Source: a virus
Virus record (IMG/VR): IMGVR_UViG_3300030329_000319
Span: 1-24,140 of that record
Reading direction: 5' to 3' (one strand)
Length of the DNA: 24,140 nt
Position numbers and translations under genes: made by a program. Positions 7,786 through 13,871 of this stretch are shown piece after piece. The first letter of the stretch is position 1, and each line of letters starts with the position of its first letter. Under the pieces are notes generated by a model. It had not been told where the DNA came from and did no database searches. It saw only the letters and a program-made list of their open reading frames with translations.

Positions 7786-8180
7786 TGTACGAATATGCAG
7801 TTAAGGAAATAGTAAAGGTTGTAGATGGCGATACTGTTGACGTTGTAATAGACTTGGGGTTTGATCTTTCTAAAAAAGAACGTGTGCGACTTGCTGGTAT
7901 AGATACTCCTGAAAGTAGAACTAGAGATGCAGAGGAAAAAGTATTTGGTCTTGAAGCTAAAGCTTATCTTACGGAAAGATTAGAAGGTGCTGAAAACCTA
8001 ATTGTAAAAACAGAAAAAGACGGAAAATATGGTAGAATGTTAGGTTGGTTTTATAGCAATAAATCTGAAAACAGCATAAACAATGAAATGATTGCAAATG
8101 GATACGCTTGGGAGTATGATGGAGGCAAGAAGGAGAAGAATTTACAAGATTTAGCAGATATAAGGGGAGTTCCGATTTGA
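7785..8180 (+). CDS. Thermonuclease family (staphylococcal nuclease-like) protein
   Basis: 131 residues from the ATG at 7785, which overlaps the previous TGA; AAGGAGG at 7774-7780 is the ribosome binding site. The SNase fold is complete: VVDGDTV at 12-18, RLAGIDTPES at 35-44 and KYGRMLGWFY at 81-90. The catalytic set matches staphylococcal nuclease (Arg35, Asp40, Glu43, and Arg84 for its Arg87), with Asp16 as the further calcium ligand. The enzyme would be a calcium-dependent DNA/RNA endonuclease. There is no signal peptide, so it acts in the host cytoplasm or travels with the virion. Its place in the lysis block suggests host DNA degradation or thinning of the lysate, or nucleotide scavenging, as seen for other phage nucleases. 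The family call is firm; the role is inference. Confidence 0.95.
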   Translation: MYEYAVKEIVKVVDGDTVDVVIDLGFDLSKKERVRLAGIDTPESRTRDAEEKVFGLEAKAYLTERLEGAENLIVKTEKDGKYGRMLGWFYSNKSENSINNEMIANGYAWEYDGGKKEKNLQDLADIRGVPI

Positions 8181-8329
8181 GTAACTTGACAAAAAGACAA
8201 AAAGAAGCGTTGGCTAGACATAGTCCACATCATACAAAAAAACATATAAATGAAATGATTAAACAAATGAAAAAAGGAAAAACTTTTACAGAATCTCATA
8301 AATTAGCTATGAAAAAAGTTGGTAATTAA
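8177..8329 (+). CDS. Tiny basic conserved-type phage protein, 50 residues
   Basis: Reads from TTG at 8177, overlapping the nuclease stop (TTGA), with AAGGGGAG at 8162-8169 seven nt upstream. The stop is directly followed by the holin ATG at 8330. The product, beginning MSNLTKRQKEALARHSPHH, is a His/Lys-rich helical protein with the pattern LTKRQKEAL, then HINEMIKQMKKGKTFTESHK, then LAMKKVGN. Many marine phages carry a short protein of this pattern near holin or structural genes, which from memory makes it a known but unassigned family. No catalytic motif. The basic charge would suit binding to DNA or to another virion protein. Confidence 0.8.
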   Translation: MSNLTKRQKEALARHSPHHTKKHINEMIKQMKKGKTFTESHKLAMKKVGN

Positions 8330-8731
8330 ATGAGCGTATTAACAAGTTTAGTAGGTCCAGTAACAGGATTACTGGATAAATTTATAGAAGACAAAGATCA
8401 AAAAGCAAAGCTTGCACATGAAATAGCGACTATGGGCGAAAAACACGCTCAAGAGGCTATGCTTGCCCAGTTAGAGATAAATAAGGCAGAAGCGGCTTCA
8501 GGATCATTATTTAAAGGTGGTTGGAGACCGTTTGTGGGATGGGTATGTGCAGTAGCGTTTGCATATCATTTTGTAATTCAACCATTATTAATATTTATAT
8601 TTAGCTATATAGGGATTGACCCACCTGATTTGCCAGAATTTCAAATGAATACATTGCTCACAGTCTTGGGTGGATTATTAGGAATCGGAGGATTGCGTAG
8701 CTATGAAAAGACAAAAGGCTTAACGAAATAA
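8330..8731 (+). CDS. Three-TM holin of the gene-transfer-agent type
   Basis: 133 residues, starting at the base after the previous stop. The N-terminus (6-55) is a charged helix with the family's typical KAKLAHEIATMGEKHAQEAM stretch, then FKGGWRPFVGWVCAVAF leads into a hydrophobic block of two spans (about 67-93), and the third span covers about 108-122 (LLTVLGGLLGIGGL) followed by RSYEKTKG. This order, including the WRP motif before the first span and the Arg/Glu after the last, fits the 3TM holin family first named from gene transfer agents. It would form the lesion through which the endolysin at 9447 escapes. The other small TM proteins here may modulate its timing. The presence of this holin does not make the element a gene transfer agent. 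Confidence 0.9.
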   Translation: MSVLTSLVGPVTGLLDKFIEDKDQKAKLAHEIATMGEKHAQEAMLAQLEINKAEAASGSLFKGGWRPFVGWVCAVAFAYHFVIQPLLIFIFSYIGIDPPDLPEFQMNTLLTVLGGLLGIGGLRSYEKTKGLTK

Positions 8732-8741
8732 GGAGGAAATT

Positions 8742-8882
8742 ATGCCTAAAGTTGGAAAAAAACATTATCCATATACTCCAAAAGGGATGGCTATGGCTAA
8801 AAATGCTGCTAAGAAGGCAGGAACCAAAGTACAGTACAAGAAATATGGAGGTGCTGTAAAAAAAGGGAGAAAGAATAAATAA
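8742..8882 (+). CDS. Tiny Lys/Gly-rich protein, 46 residues
   Basis: ATG at 8742 with AGGAGGAA at 8731-8738, one of the best ribosome binding sites in the window. The product begins MPKVGKKHYPYTPKGMAMAK, continues with Ala/Lys-rich helix-prone sequence and ends GGAVKKGRKNK. The opening KVGKKxxPYTxxGMxxAKxxAKK recurs in small proteins of marine phages, so this is probably a conserved accessory protein, but I know of no role for it. It closes the tightly packed stretch that starts at terL; a 102-nt gap follows. Confidence 0.76.
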   Translation: MPKVGKKHYPYTPKGMAMAKNAAKKAGTKVQYKKYGGAVKKGRKNK

Positions 8883-8932
8883 CAAATAAGTCGGTTTTAC
8901 GTTTTTTTTGTCGTTTATAGATATATGTATTT

Positions 8933-8962
8933 TTGGGATTCTATGGTACTTTATAGTATAAC
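8933..8962 (+). promoter_or_regulatory. Possible sigma70-type promoter before 8985
   Basis: TTGGGA (8933-8938) and TATAAC (8957-8962) are 18 nt apart in an AT-rich gap, and the predicted start falls just before the AAAGGA of the next gene. Both boxes deviate from consensus and the surrounding sequence is rich in chance matches, so this is a weak call. Confidence 0.3.
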
Positions 8963-8984
8963 TTCAATACAAAAGGATATTAAA

Positions 8985-9419
8985 ATGTACTATATAAAAT
9001 TTACAAGACCTTCTGACGATCACTTAATGTATCTTTCAAAACAAAATTTAGGTATACCAGCTAACCACCCTCTATATGAGTTTAATCTGACAGAAAAAAG
9101 ACTTATTGAAGAAGAGGACAATAGAGGAGATAGTTGGCATCCCATAAAAAAGAAAGATTTGTATTCATCTGTAGAACAAGCTCTCAGAGTTGTAACAGAT
9201 AATTTTAGCATTGATTATATAAAAGATAATACTGCTTACGACAACACTAATGGACATATATTTGAAGTTCTAATTTATGATTTTAGTGATTACCAAGCAC
9301 GTTCCAACGAGTGTTATTATTTTACACCAGAGGGTGATATTAAAGGGTTAGGTTTAAACAAACCTACACCAGAAGGTGAGCGTTACTTACGTCAAAAAAT
9401 GCATAGTAATTATATATAA
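8985..9419 (+). CDS. Hypothetical protein (function unknown)
   Basis: 144 residues from the ATG at 8985, chosen because AAAGGA at 8972-8976 is correctly spaced. Extending upstream would add a 20-residue leader without a ribosome binding site. The sequence is soluble, acidic and rich in Tyr and Asp, beginning MYYIKFTRPSDDHLMYLSK and ending in PEGERYLRQKM; a segment HIFEVLIYDFSDY reads as a beta strand. No family is recognised. It lies alone between the holin group and the endolysin and may have its own weak promoter, which is a common position for a late-acquired accessory gene. Confidence 0.75.
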   Translation: MYYIKFTRPSDDHLMYLSKQNLGIPANHPLYEFNLTEKRLIEEEDNRGDSWHPIKKKDLYSSVEQALRVVTDNFSIDYIKDNTAYDNTNGHIFEVLIYDFSDYQARSNECYYFTPEGDIKGLGLNKPTPEGERYLRQKMHSNYI

Positions 9420-9446
9420 GAAGGAAAAAAATAGGAGAAAGAATAA

Positions 9447-9947
9447 ATGAAAGAAAATTTTGAAGAGTGTCTAAAAATGCTCCTTCATCATGAGGGTGGT
9501 TATGTTAACCACCCTGATGATCCAGGTGGGGAGACAAATCTAGGAGTGACTAAGAAAGTCTACGAAGAGTGGGGTGGAACAAAAGATATGAAAGACCTTA
9601 CAGTTGAAGATGTCGCTCCTATCTATAAAAAGAATTACTGGTCGAGACTCAAATGTGACGACCTCCCTAGTGGGTTGGATTTTTGTGCGTTTGACTGGGG
9701 TGTGAATAGCGGTACAGGTCGTGCAGCTAAAGCGTTACAAAAAATTGTAGGTGCAAACCCTGATGGAGCTATAGGTCCTAAGACACTTGCTCTTATAGCA
9801 AAACAAGACCCTAAATTTATGGTTGAGCAATTTGGTAAAATACGTCAGGAATTTTATGAAAGTTTATCAACTTTTAAAACTTTTGGTCGTGGTTGGACTA
9901 GAAGAAATGAAGAAACTACACAAAAAGCTGTAAGTATGGTACAGTGA
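9447..9947 (+). CDS. Endolysin: GH108 N-acetylmuramidase with PG_binding_3 domain
   Basis: 166 residues, the usual length for this family. The glycoside hydrolase 108 part (about 1-85) has the catalytic motif HHEGGYVNHPDDPGGETNLG with Glu16, followed by YKKNYWSRLKCDDLPSGLD and FDWGVNSGTGRA. The C-terminal PG_binding_3-like part holds LQKIVGANPDGAIGPKTL (98-114) and a helical tail. It cleaves the glycan backbone of peptidoglycan. There is no signal peptide or membrane anchor, so export depends on the holin. AGGAGA at 9433-9438 precedes the ATG by 8 nt. It is the last gene before a strong terminator, closing the lysis block. Cys8, Cys70 and Cys80 are present but not expected to be catalytic. 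Confidence 0.95.
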   Translation: MKENFEECLKMLLHHEGGYVNHPDDPGGETNLGVTKKVYEEWGGTKDMKDLTVEDVAPIYKKNYWSRLKCDDLPSGLDFCAFDWGVNSGTGRAAKALQKIVGANPDGAIGPKTLALIAKQDPKFMVEQFGKIRQEFYESLSTFKTFGRGWTRRNEETTQKAVSMVQ

Positions 9948-9977
9948 TTTGCTTTTTTCATTTTTAGCCAGAAACTA

Positions 9978-10004
9978 GGGGTGGCTTGTTCACCCCATTT
10001 TTTT
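9978..10004 (+). terminator. Rho-independent terminator after the endolysin
   Basis: GGGGTG (9978-9983), a 7-nt loop, CACCCC (9991-9996), then one A and a run of seven T. A six-pair G/C-rich stem plus uninterrupted U tract is a textbook intrinsic terminator. It ends the transcription unit that includes the lysis genes. Confidence 0.9.
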
Positions 10005-10064
10005 GTGGTATTTTATACACATATGTAGTAACAATTAAAAAAACATAACAATACTTAGTATAAA

Positions 10065-10259
10065 ATGGATTCAGTTGCTTTAGCACAAAAATTATTAAAA
10101 AGCATCCGTGAACAAAAACAGTCTATTTCAGACTATTTAACGGATGGTGGAGCCTCTACAATAGAGGACTATCGTTTTGTTGTAGGTCAGATGCGTGGCT
10201 TGACCTATGCAGAAGAAGAAATTAAAGCCACGATGAAAGGCATCGAAGAAGATGAATAA
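10065..10259 (+). CDS. Small conserved-type phage protein opening the capsid module
   Basis: 64 residues. The pattern LAQKLLKSIREQKQSISDYL, then GGASTIEDYRFVVGQMRGL, then EEEIKATMKG recurs in small proteins of marine and other short-tailed phages, usually near head genes, so the frame is well supported although no role is established. It is predicted to be all-helical and may form a small oligomer. The bases just before the ATG are AT-only with no Shine-Dalgarno, which is unusual in this genome. Its stop overlaps the next gene by 8 nt. It is the first gene after the strong terminator. Confidence 0.8.
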   Translation: MDSVALAQKLLKSIREQKQSISDYLTDGGASTIEDYRFVVGQMRGLTYAEEEIKATMKGIEEDE

Positions 10260-10740
10260 AAAACTATATGTGCCAGATCACATGGTAGGTACTTTAAATA
10301 AACAGAGGGGAAGAACCTCTGAAATTCCAAAAGCTATAAATAAAGCTTTTCCTGAAGCGAAAGAAAATAAAAACTCTAAAGACCCTTCTAAGTTTGAGCC
10401 GTCTGTTATAGACAGATTACCTCAACCAACAGGGTATAGAGTTCTTGTTATTCCCTGGTATCTTCCAGAAAAAACAAAGGGTGGACTTATTGTTCCTGAT
10501 GCAACAAGAGATAGAGAGTCATTCTCTACTGTGTGTGCATATGTAGTAAGACTTGGACCTGATGCGTATAAAGATGTTGATAAATTCCCATCTGGTGCGT
10601 GGTGCAGTGAGAAAAGTTGGATAATTATGGGAAGATATGCTGGAAATCGGTTTAAAGTTGATGGTTTAGAGGTTCGTATCATAAATGATGATAATATTAT
10701 AGGAACAATACTTGACCCATCAGACATTTCTTATGTATAA
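10252..10740 (+). CDS. Phage GroES-like co-chaperonin
   Basis: 162 residues. A 55-residue basic N-terminal extension precedes a Cpn10-type core (about 55-153): RLPQPTGYRVLVIPW, a mobile-loop equivalent ETK-type segment PEKTKGGLIVPDATRD (72-87) with the GroEL-binding GGLIV at 77-81, VVRLGPDAYKD, SWIIMGRYAGNRFKVDG and RIINDDNIIGTI. Together these match GroES from start to finish. It would cap host GroEL in the cytoplasm and help fold phage proteins, most likely the capsid protein made from the same operon, as T4 gp31 does for gp23. The ATG lies inside the previous gene. No phage GroEL is in the window, so host GroEL is the presumed partner. What the extension does is unclear. Confidence 0.92.
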   Translation: MNKKLYVPDHMVGTLNKQRGRTSEIPKAINKAFPEAKENKNSKDPSKFEPSVIDRLPQPTGYRVLVIPWYLPEKTKGGLIVPDATRDRESFSTVCAYVVRLGPDAYKDVDKFPSGAWCSEKSWIIMGRYAGNRFKVDGLEVRIINDDNIIGTILDPSDISYV

Positions 10741-10760
10741 GATAAATTAAAGGAAAAGTT

Positions 10761-11756
10761 ATGAATACTGTAAATGAAAATGTTGTTGAAAAAGAAGACC
10801 AAGGTTTAACAGTCGAAATACCTGAGTCTGAAGAAAATACTGAAGATGCGGTAGTTTTAGAAAATCAACAACAAAAAAATGGAGAAGAAACCCGAACAAA
10901 TGTTCAGGATAATTCTCAAGAAGGTGAAGAAGAAGACCTTCAAGCGTATAGTGAGAATGTTAAAAAAAGAATAAACAAACTCACGGCTCAAAGAAAGCAA
11001 GCTGCAGAAGAAGCAGAAGCTGCCGTTCAATGGGCTAGAAATGTTCAAGAAGAGAACCAAAACTTAAAAAATAAGTTAAATACTTTAGATCAAGGATATT
11101 TAAATGAATTTGAAAGCCGTGTTACAAGCCAGATTGCTCAGACTAAAAAAGTTATGGCAGAAGCTCACGAAGCTGGCGATATGGAGAAGGTCGCAGAAGC
11201 CCAAAGTATCCTCGCCAAACTTGCCGTCCAAGAAGAAGAGCTTGGCAAACAAAAAAGAAGGCAAGAAGTCTCGCAACAAGAAATAGCTCAACAAGCACAA
11301 CAACAAGCACAACAACCACAACAACCAGTACAACCTCAACCTAGAAGACCAGATATAAAAAATGATGTAAATCTTCAGGGGTGGATGTCTAATAACAGTT
11401 GGTTTATGAAGGATGTTGTTTTAACAAATGCCGCACAAGGAGTTCATCAACAATTAGTAGCAGAAGGTTTTTACCCAGATGATAATGGATTTATGGGTAA
11501 GGATTACTATAATGAACTTGATAAGCGTTTAAAAAGTCATTTTCCAAATCGAAATGAATTTGGAGGAGTGAAACAGGAGGAAAGGGTAAACGTCCAAGCC
11601 GTAACTCCTGCGTCCAATACTGGACGGTCTGTAAAATCTGGACGGAAAAAAAGCGTAGAACTTACTAAAGGTCAAGTCGCACTTGCTAAAAAGCTGAATA
11701 TACCCTTGGAGAAGTACGCTCAAGAAGTTATGAAAATAGAGAGTAGGAGATCGTAA
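10761..11756 (+). CDS. Probable capsid scaffolding (assembly) protein
   Basis: 331 residues. The N-terminal 60 are strongly acidic (Glu/Asp/Asn), 64-170 is a predicted long coiled coil (KRINKLTAQRKQAAEEAEAA onward), 171-193 is Gln-rich, 205-265 looks like a small folded part (LQGWMSNNSWFMKDVV), and the C-terminus is basic with a helix LTKGQVALAKKLNIPLEKYA. An acidic coiled-coil protein with a basic C-terminal helix just before the capsid genes is the normal layout for scaffolds, whose C-terminus binds the capsid protein. AAAGGAAAA lies just before the ATG. It ends in a one-base overlap with the next gene. The call rests on architecture and position; direct homology is not visible. Confidence 0.8.
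   Translation: MNTVNENVVEKEDQGLTVEIPESEENTEDAVVLENQQQKNGEETRTNVQDNSQEGEEEDLQAYSENVKKRINKLTAQRKQAAEEAEAAVQWARNVQEENQNLKNKLNTLDQGYLNEFESRVTSQIAQTKKVMAEAHEAGDMEKVAEAQSILAKLAVQEEELGKQKRRQEVSQQEIAQQAQQQAQQPQQPVQPQPRRPDIKNDVNLQGWMSNNSWFMKDVVLTNAAQGVHQQLVAEGFYPDDNGFMGKDYYNELDKRLKSHFPNRNEFGGVKQEERVNVQAVTPASNTGRSVKSGRKKSVELTKGQVALAKKLNIPLEKYAQEVMKIESRRS
11274..11340 (+). repeat. CAA/CAACAA-rich low-complexity tract encoding poly-Gln/Pro
   Basis: Within the scaffold-like gene, nearly every codon is CAA or CCA, giving a Gln/Ala/Pro linker. It is prone to length change by replication slippage and probably acts as a flexible hinge between the coiled coil and the C-terminal part. Confidence 0.7.
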
Positions 11757-12217
11757 TGTCTGACCGCACAAGTCGAGAAACAGCAACTCGTGAAAAAACT
11801 GAACGTGTACCAGAATGGAAGCCTCCCTCTGCTCTTGATGCTCCCGAAGCACCAATAGGGTATAAACATAGGTGGATAAGAGAAAGCGTCATGGATTATG
11901 ACGATAAAAATAACGTCCATAAAAGAAGGCGTGAAGGATGGGAATTTGTTCGTGCAGAAGAACATCCAGATTTTGACGCTCCTGTGATTGATGAAGGTAA
12001 AAACGCTGGCTGTATTGGAGTCGGTGGGTTAATTTTAGCAAGAATACCTGAAGAAATTGTAGAACAGCGGAACTCACACTATAATAGAGTGGCTCAAACC
12101 CAAATGGATGCTGTGGATCGTGATTGGATGAGTGAAAACAATCCTGCGATGCCAAAGCAAAAACCACAACGTAAATCCTCTGTGACCTTTGGTTCCCAAA
12201 GGCCAGATAAATCTTAA
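11756..12217 (+). CDS. Conserved-type capsid-module protein (function unknown)
   Basis: 153 residues, ATG overlapping the scaffold stop (TAATG). The N-terminus is charged and disordered (SRETATREKTERVPEWKPPS), then a compact part with the recognisable pattern APIGYKHRWIRESV, REGWEFVRAEEHPDFDAP and CIGVGGLILARIPEEIVEQR, and a basic tail (KQKPQRKSS). I recognise this pattern as recurring between scaffold and capsid genes of marine phages, where it remains unassigned. Place and charge suggest an assembly cofactor or inner capsid protein. No protease motif is seen. Confidence 0.84.
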   Translation: MSDRTSRETATREKTERVPEWKPPSALDAPEAPIGYKHRWIRESVMDYDDKNNVHKRRREGWEFVRAEEHPDFDAPVIDEGKNAGCIGVGGLILARIPEEIVEQRNSHYNRVAQTQMDAVDRDWMSENNPAMPKQKPQRKSSVTFGSQRPDKS

Positions 12218-12234
12218 TATAAGGAGATATAAAG

Positions 12235-12819
12235 ATGGCGAATAAAGATGCCGCTTTTGGTATGCGTCCTGTGAAAATGATAGGTGGAGCACCTTATACA
12301 GGAGGCCAAAGCCGATATCGGATCGCTGCTAACTATGACACTGCAATTTTTCAAGGTGACATGGTAGCTCAAGTTACTGGAGGTGGTGTAGAAGTACACG
12401 CTGACGGTGGCACAGTTCCGATTGTTGGTGTATTTAATGGTTGTAGCTATACAGACCCTACTACAAAAGAACAGGTCTTTAAAAACTACTACCCAGCAAG
12501 CACAAATGCTTCAGATATAATTGCTTATATCATTGATGACCCTATGGTTGTTTTTGAAATTCAATGTAATGCAGCATTTCCAGTCGCTGATTTGTTTGGT
12601 AATTTTGATATTGTTTATACAAGTTCTGGAAGTACAACTACTGGTATTTCTGGAGCAGAGTTGAATGTAAGTGACGGTGCAACAACCGCTAACTTATCTT
12701 TGAAGTGTATTGACATATCAGAAGATCCTGAGAACTCAGACGTTTCATCTGATGCAACTAATGTCCTAGTCGTGATTCAAAATCACCTCTTTGGTCAAAA
12801 AGCTGCTGGATTAGCATAA
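12235..12819 (+). CDS. Probable head decoration/stabilisation protein
   Basis: 194 residues with a very strong ribosome binding site (AAGGAGATAT, 12221-12230), suggesting high expression. The sequence starts ANKDAAFGMRPVKMIGGAPY and continues with alternating hydrophobic/polar strands, Gly, Thr and Asp turns (FQGDMVAQVTGGGVEV, VGVFNGCSYTDP), so it is mostly beta. It sits directly before the major capsid gene, where short-tailed marine phages carry a virion protein with a similar start. Decoration or capsid-stabilising function is inferred from position, fold type and predicted expression. There are only two cysteines (in FNGCSY and IQCNAA) and a third near LKCIDI; no enzymatic motif. Confidence 0.8.
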   Translation: MANKDAAFGMRPVKMIGGAPYTGGQSRYRIAANYDTAIFQGDMVAQVTGGGVEVHADGGTVPIVGVFNGCSYTDPTTKEQVFKNYYPASTNASDIIAYIIDDPMVVFEIQCNAAFPVADLFGNFDIVYTSSGSTTTGISGAELNVSDGATTANLSLKCIDISEDPENSDVSSDATNVLVVIQNHLFGQKAAGLA

Positions 12820-12833
12820 GGAAGGATTGAGAT

Positions 12834-13742
12834 ATGGCAATTTCAAGAGCACAACTCGCTAAAGAGTTAGAACCTGGCCTTAATGCACTTTTTGGCATGG
12901 AGTACAGCCGTTACGAAAACGAACACGCAGAGATCTATGATACTGAATCTTCAGACAGAGCGTTTGAAGAAGAGGTAATGCTCTCTGGTTTTGGTAACGC
13001 TCCAACTAAATCAGAAGGTGCTGGAGTCCAGTTCGATTCAGCAAATGAAGCATATACTGCAAGGTATACTCATGAAACTATAGCATTAGCTTTTAGTTTG
13101 ACTGAAGAAGCAATCGAAGACAATCTATATGACAAGCTTGGAGCACGTTATACAAAGGCACTTGCACGTTCTATGGCTCACACAAAGCAAGTAAAAGCTG
13201 CAGCTACGCTTAATAATGCGTTTAGCTCATCTTATACTGGTGGTGATAGCAAAGAACTTTGTGCAACTGACCACCCATTATCAGGCGGTGGAACCTTTAG
13301 AAACGAGCCTTCAACTGCAGCAGACTTAAATGAGACTTCTCTTGAGAACGCTCTCATTGACATTGCAGCATTTGTTGATGAGCGAAACATGATTATTGCT
13401 CTTCGTGGAATGAAGTTGATTATTCCACCAGCACTTCAGTTTATTGCAGATCGTTTACTAGAGTCAACTTTAAGACCTGGAACATCAGATAATGATGTAA
13501 ACGCAACAAAGAATATGGGAATGGTCCCTGATGGTTATACTGTCAACCATTTCTTGACTGATACAGATGCGTTTTTCATCAAAACTGACGCTCCTAACGG
13601 TTTCAAAATGTTTGAAAGAGCACCATTAGCTACAAACATGGAAGCTGACTTTGATACAGGTAACATGAGGTTTAAGGCTCGTGAGCGTTATTCCTTTGGT
13701 TATTCTGATCCTCGTTGTGTGTTCGGTTCCCCAGGAGCTTAA
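12834..13742 (+). CDS. Major capsid protein (Mu gpT-like, HK97 fold)
   Basis: 302 residues. The start MAISRAQLAKELEPGLNALF, then EEVMLSGFGNAPTKSEGAGV, the helix-rich IALAFSLTEEAIEDNLYDKL with multiple Ala-rich segments, CATDHPLSGGG near 142-152 and the C-terminal RERYSFGYSDPRCVFGS follow the Mu-like head subunit family. Length is right for a capsid protein without a cleaved delta domain, which agrees with a separate scaffold gene upstream. AAGGAAGGA at 12818-12826 is a strong ribosome binding site. A terminator follows 25 nt after the stop. It is expected to be the most abundant virion protein and the likely client of the phage GroES. Confidence 0.94.
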   Translation: MAISRAQLAKELEPGLNALFGMEYSRYENEHAEIYDTESSDRAFEEEVMLSGFGNAPTKSEGAGVQFDSANEAYTARYTHETIALAFSLTEEAIEDNLYDKLGARYTKALARSMAHTKQVKAAATLNNAFSSSYTGGDSKELCATDHPLSGGGTFRNEPSTAADLNETSLENALIDIAAFVDERNMIIALRGMKLIIPPALQFIADRLLESTLRPGTSDNDVNATKNMGMVPDGYTVNHFLTDTDAFFIKTDAPNGFKMFERAPLATNMEADFDTGNMRFKARERYSFGYSDPRCVFGSPGA

Positions 13743-13767
13743 TATACAATAAAATTTATTTTATTAG

Positions 13768-13796
13768 AGGGCGGCTAAAGTCGCCCTTTATTTTTT
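13768..13796 (+). terminator. Rho-independent terminator after the capsid gene
   Basis: AGGGCG (13768-13773), an 8-nt loop GCTAAAGT, CGCCCT (13782-13787), then TTATTTTTT. An AT-only inverted repeat (13748-13765) lies just before it but is too weak to count on its own. It ends the capsid transcription unit. Confidence 0.88.
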
Positions 13797-13805
13797 CAAA
13801 TTACT

Positions 13806-13814
13806 TGTTATAAT
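13806..13814 (+). promoter_or_regulatory. Extended -10 promoter between capsid and neck/fibre modules
   Basis: TGTTATAAT contains a perfect TATAAT at 13809-13814 with the TGn extension. No good -35 box is seen, as expected for extended -10 promoters. It lies 10 nt after the terminator's T tract and 57 nt before the next start codon, so it can restart transcription of the downstream virion genes. The predicted start is near 13820. Confidence 0.55.
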
Positions 13815-13827
13815 GCGTTATCCCTGA

Positions 13828-13846
13828 CAGTCGCATGGTGCGACTG
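13828..13846 (+). promoter_or_regulatory. 5' leader hairpin of the predicted transcript
   Basis: CAGTCGCA, loop TGG, TGCGACTG: eight perfect pairs, no T run after it, so it is not a terminator. It starts a few bases from the predicted transcription start and ends 14 nt before the AGGAGG of the next gene. A stable hairpin at the 5' end could protect the mRNA from decay or be a processing site; a protein-binding operator is an alternative. Confidence 0.6.
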
Positions 13847-13871
13847 ACATTTGCCACGACAGGAGGAAAAC

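Noticed and set aside
8330-8731. Gene transfer agent remnant
   Set aside because: The holin family is shared with GTAs, but the terminase, portal, fibre and adaptor genes have no GTA-like order and the capsid is of another type.
8902-8909. T8 tract as a terminator after the tiny gene at 8742
   Set aside because: No stable stem precedes it; only short CG/TTTT/CG pairing is possible.
8954-10063. Shared octamer TAGTATAA at 8954-8961 and 10056-10063 as a phage promoter motif
   Set aside because: Distances to the following start codons differ (23 versus 1 nt) and the octamer is expected by chance in AT-rich gaps.
13851-13871. Upstream TTG start for the virion protein at 13872
   Set aside because: It would place the strong AGGAGG inside the coding region; the ATG at 13872 has ideal spacing.
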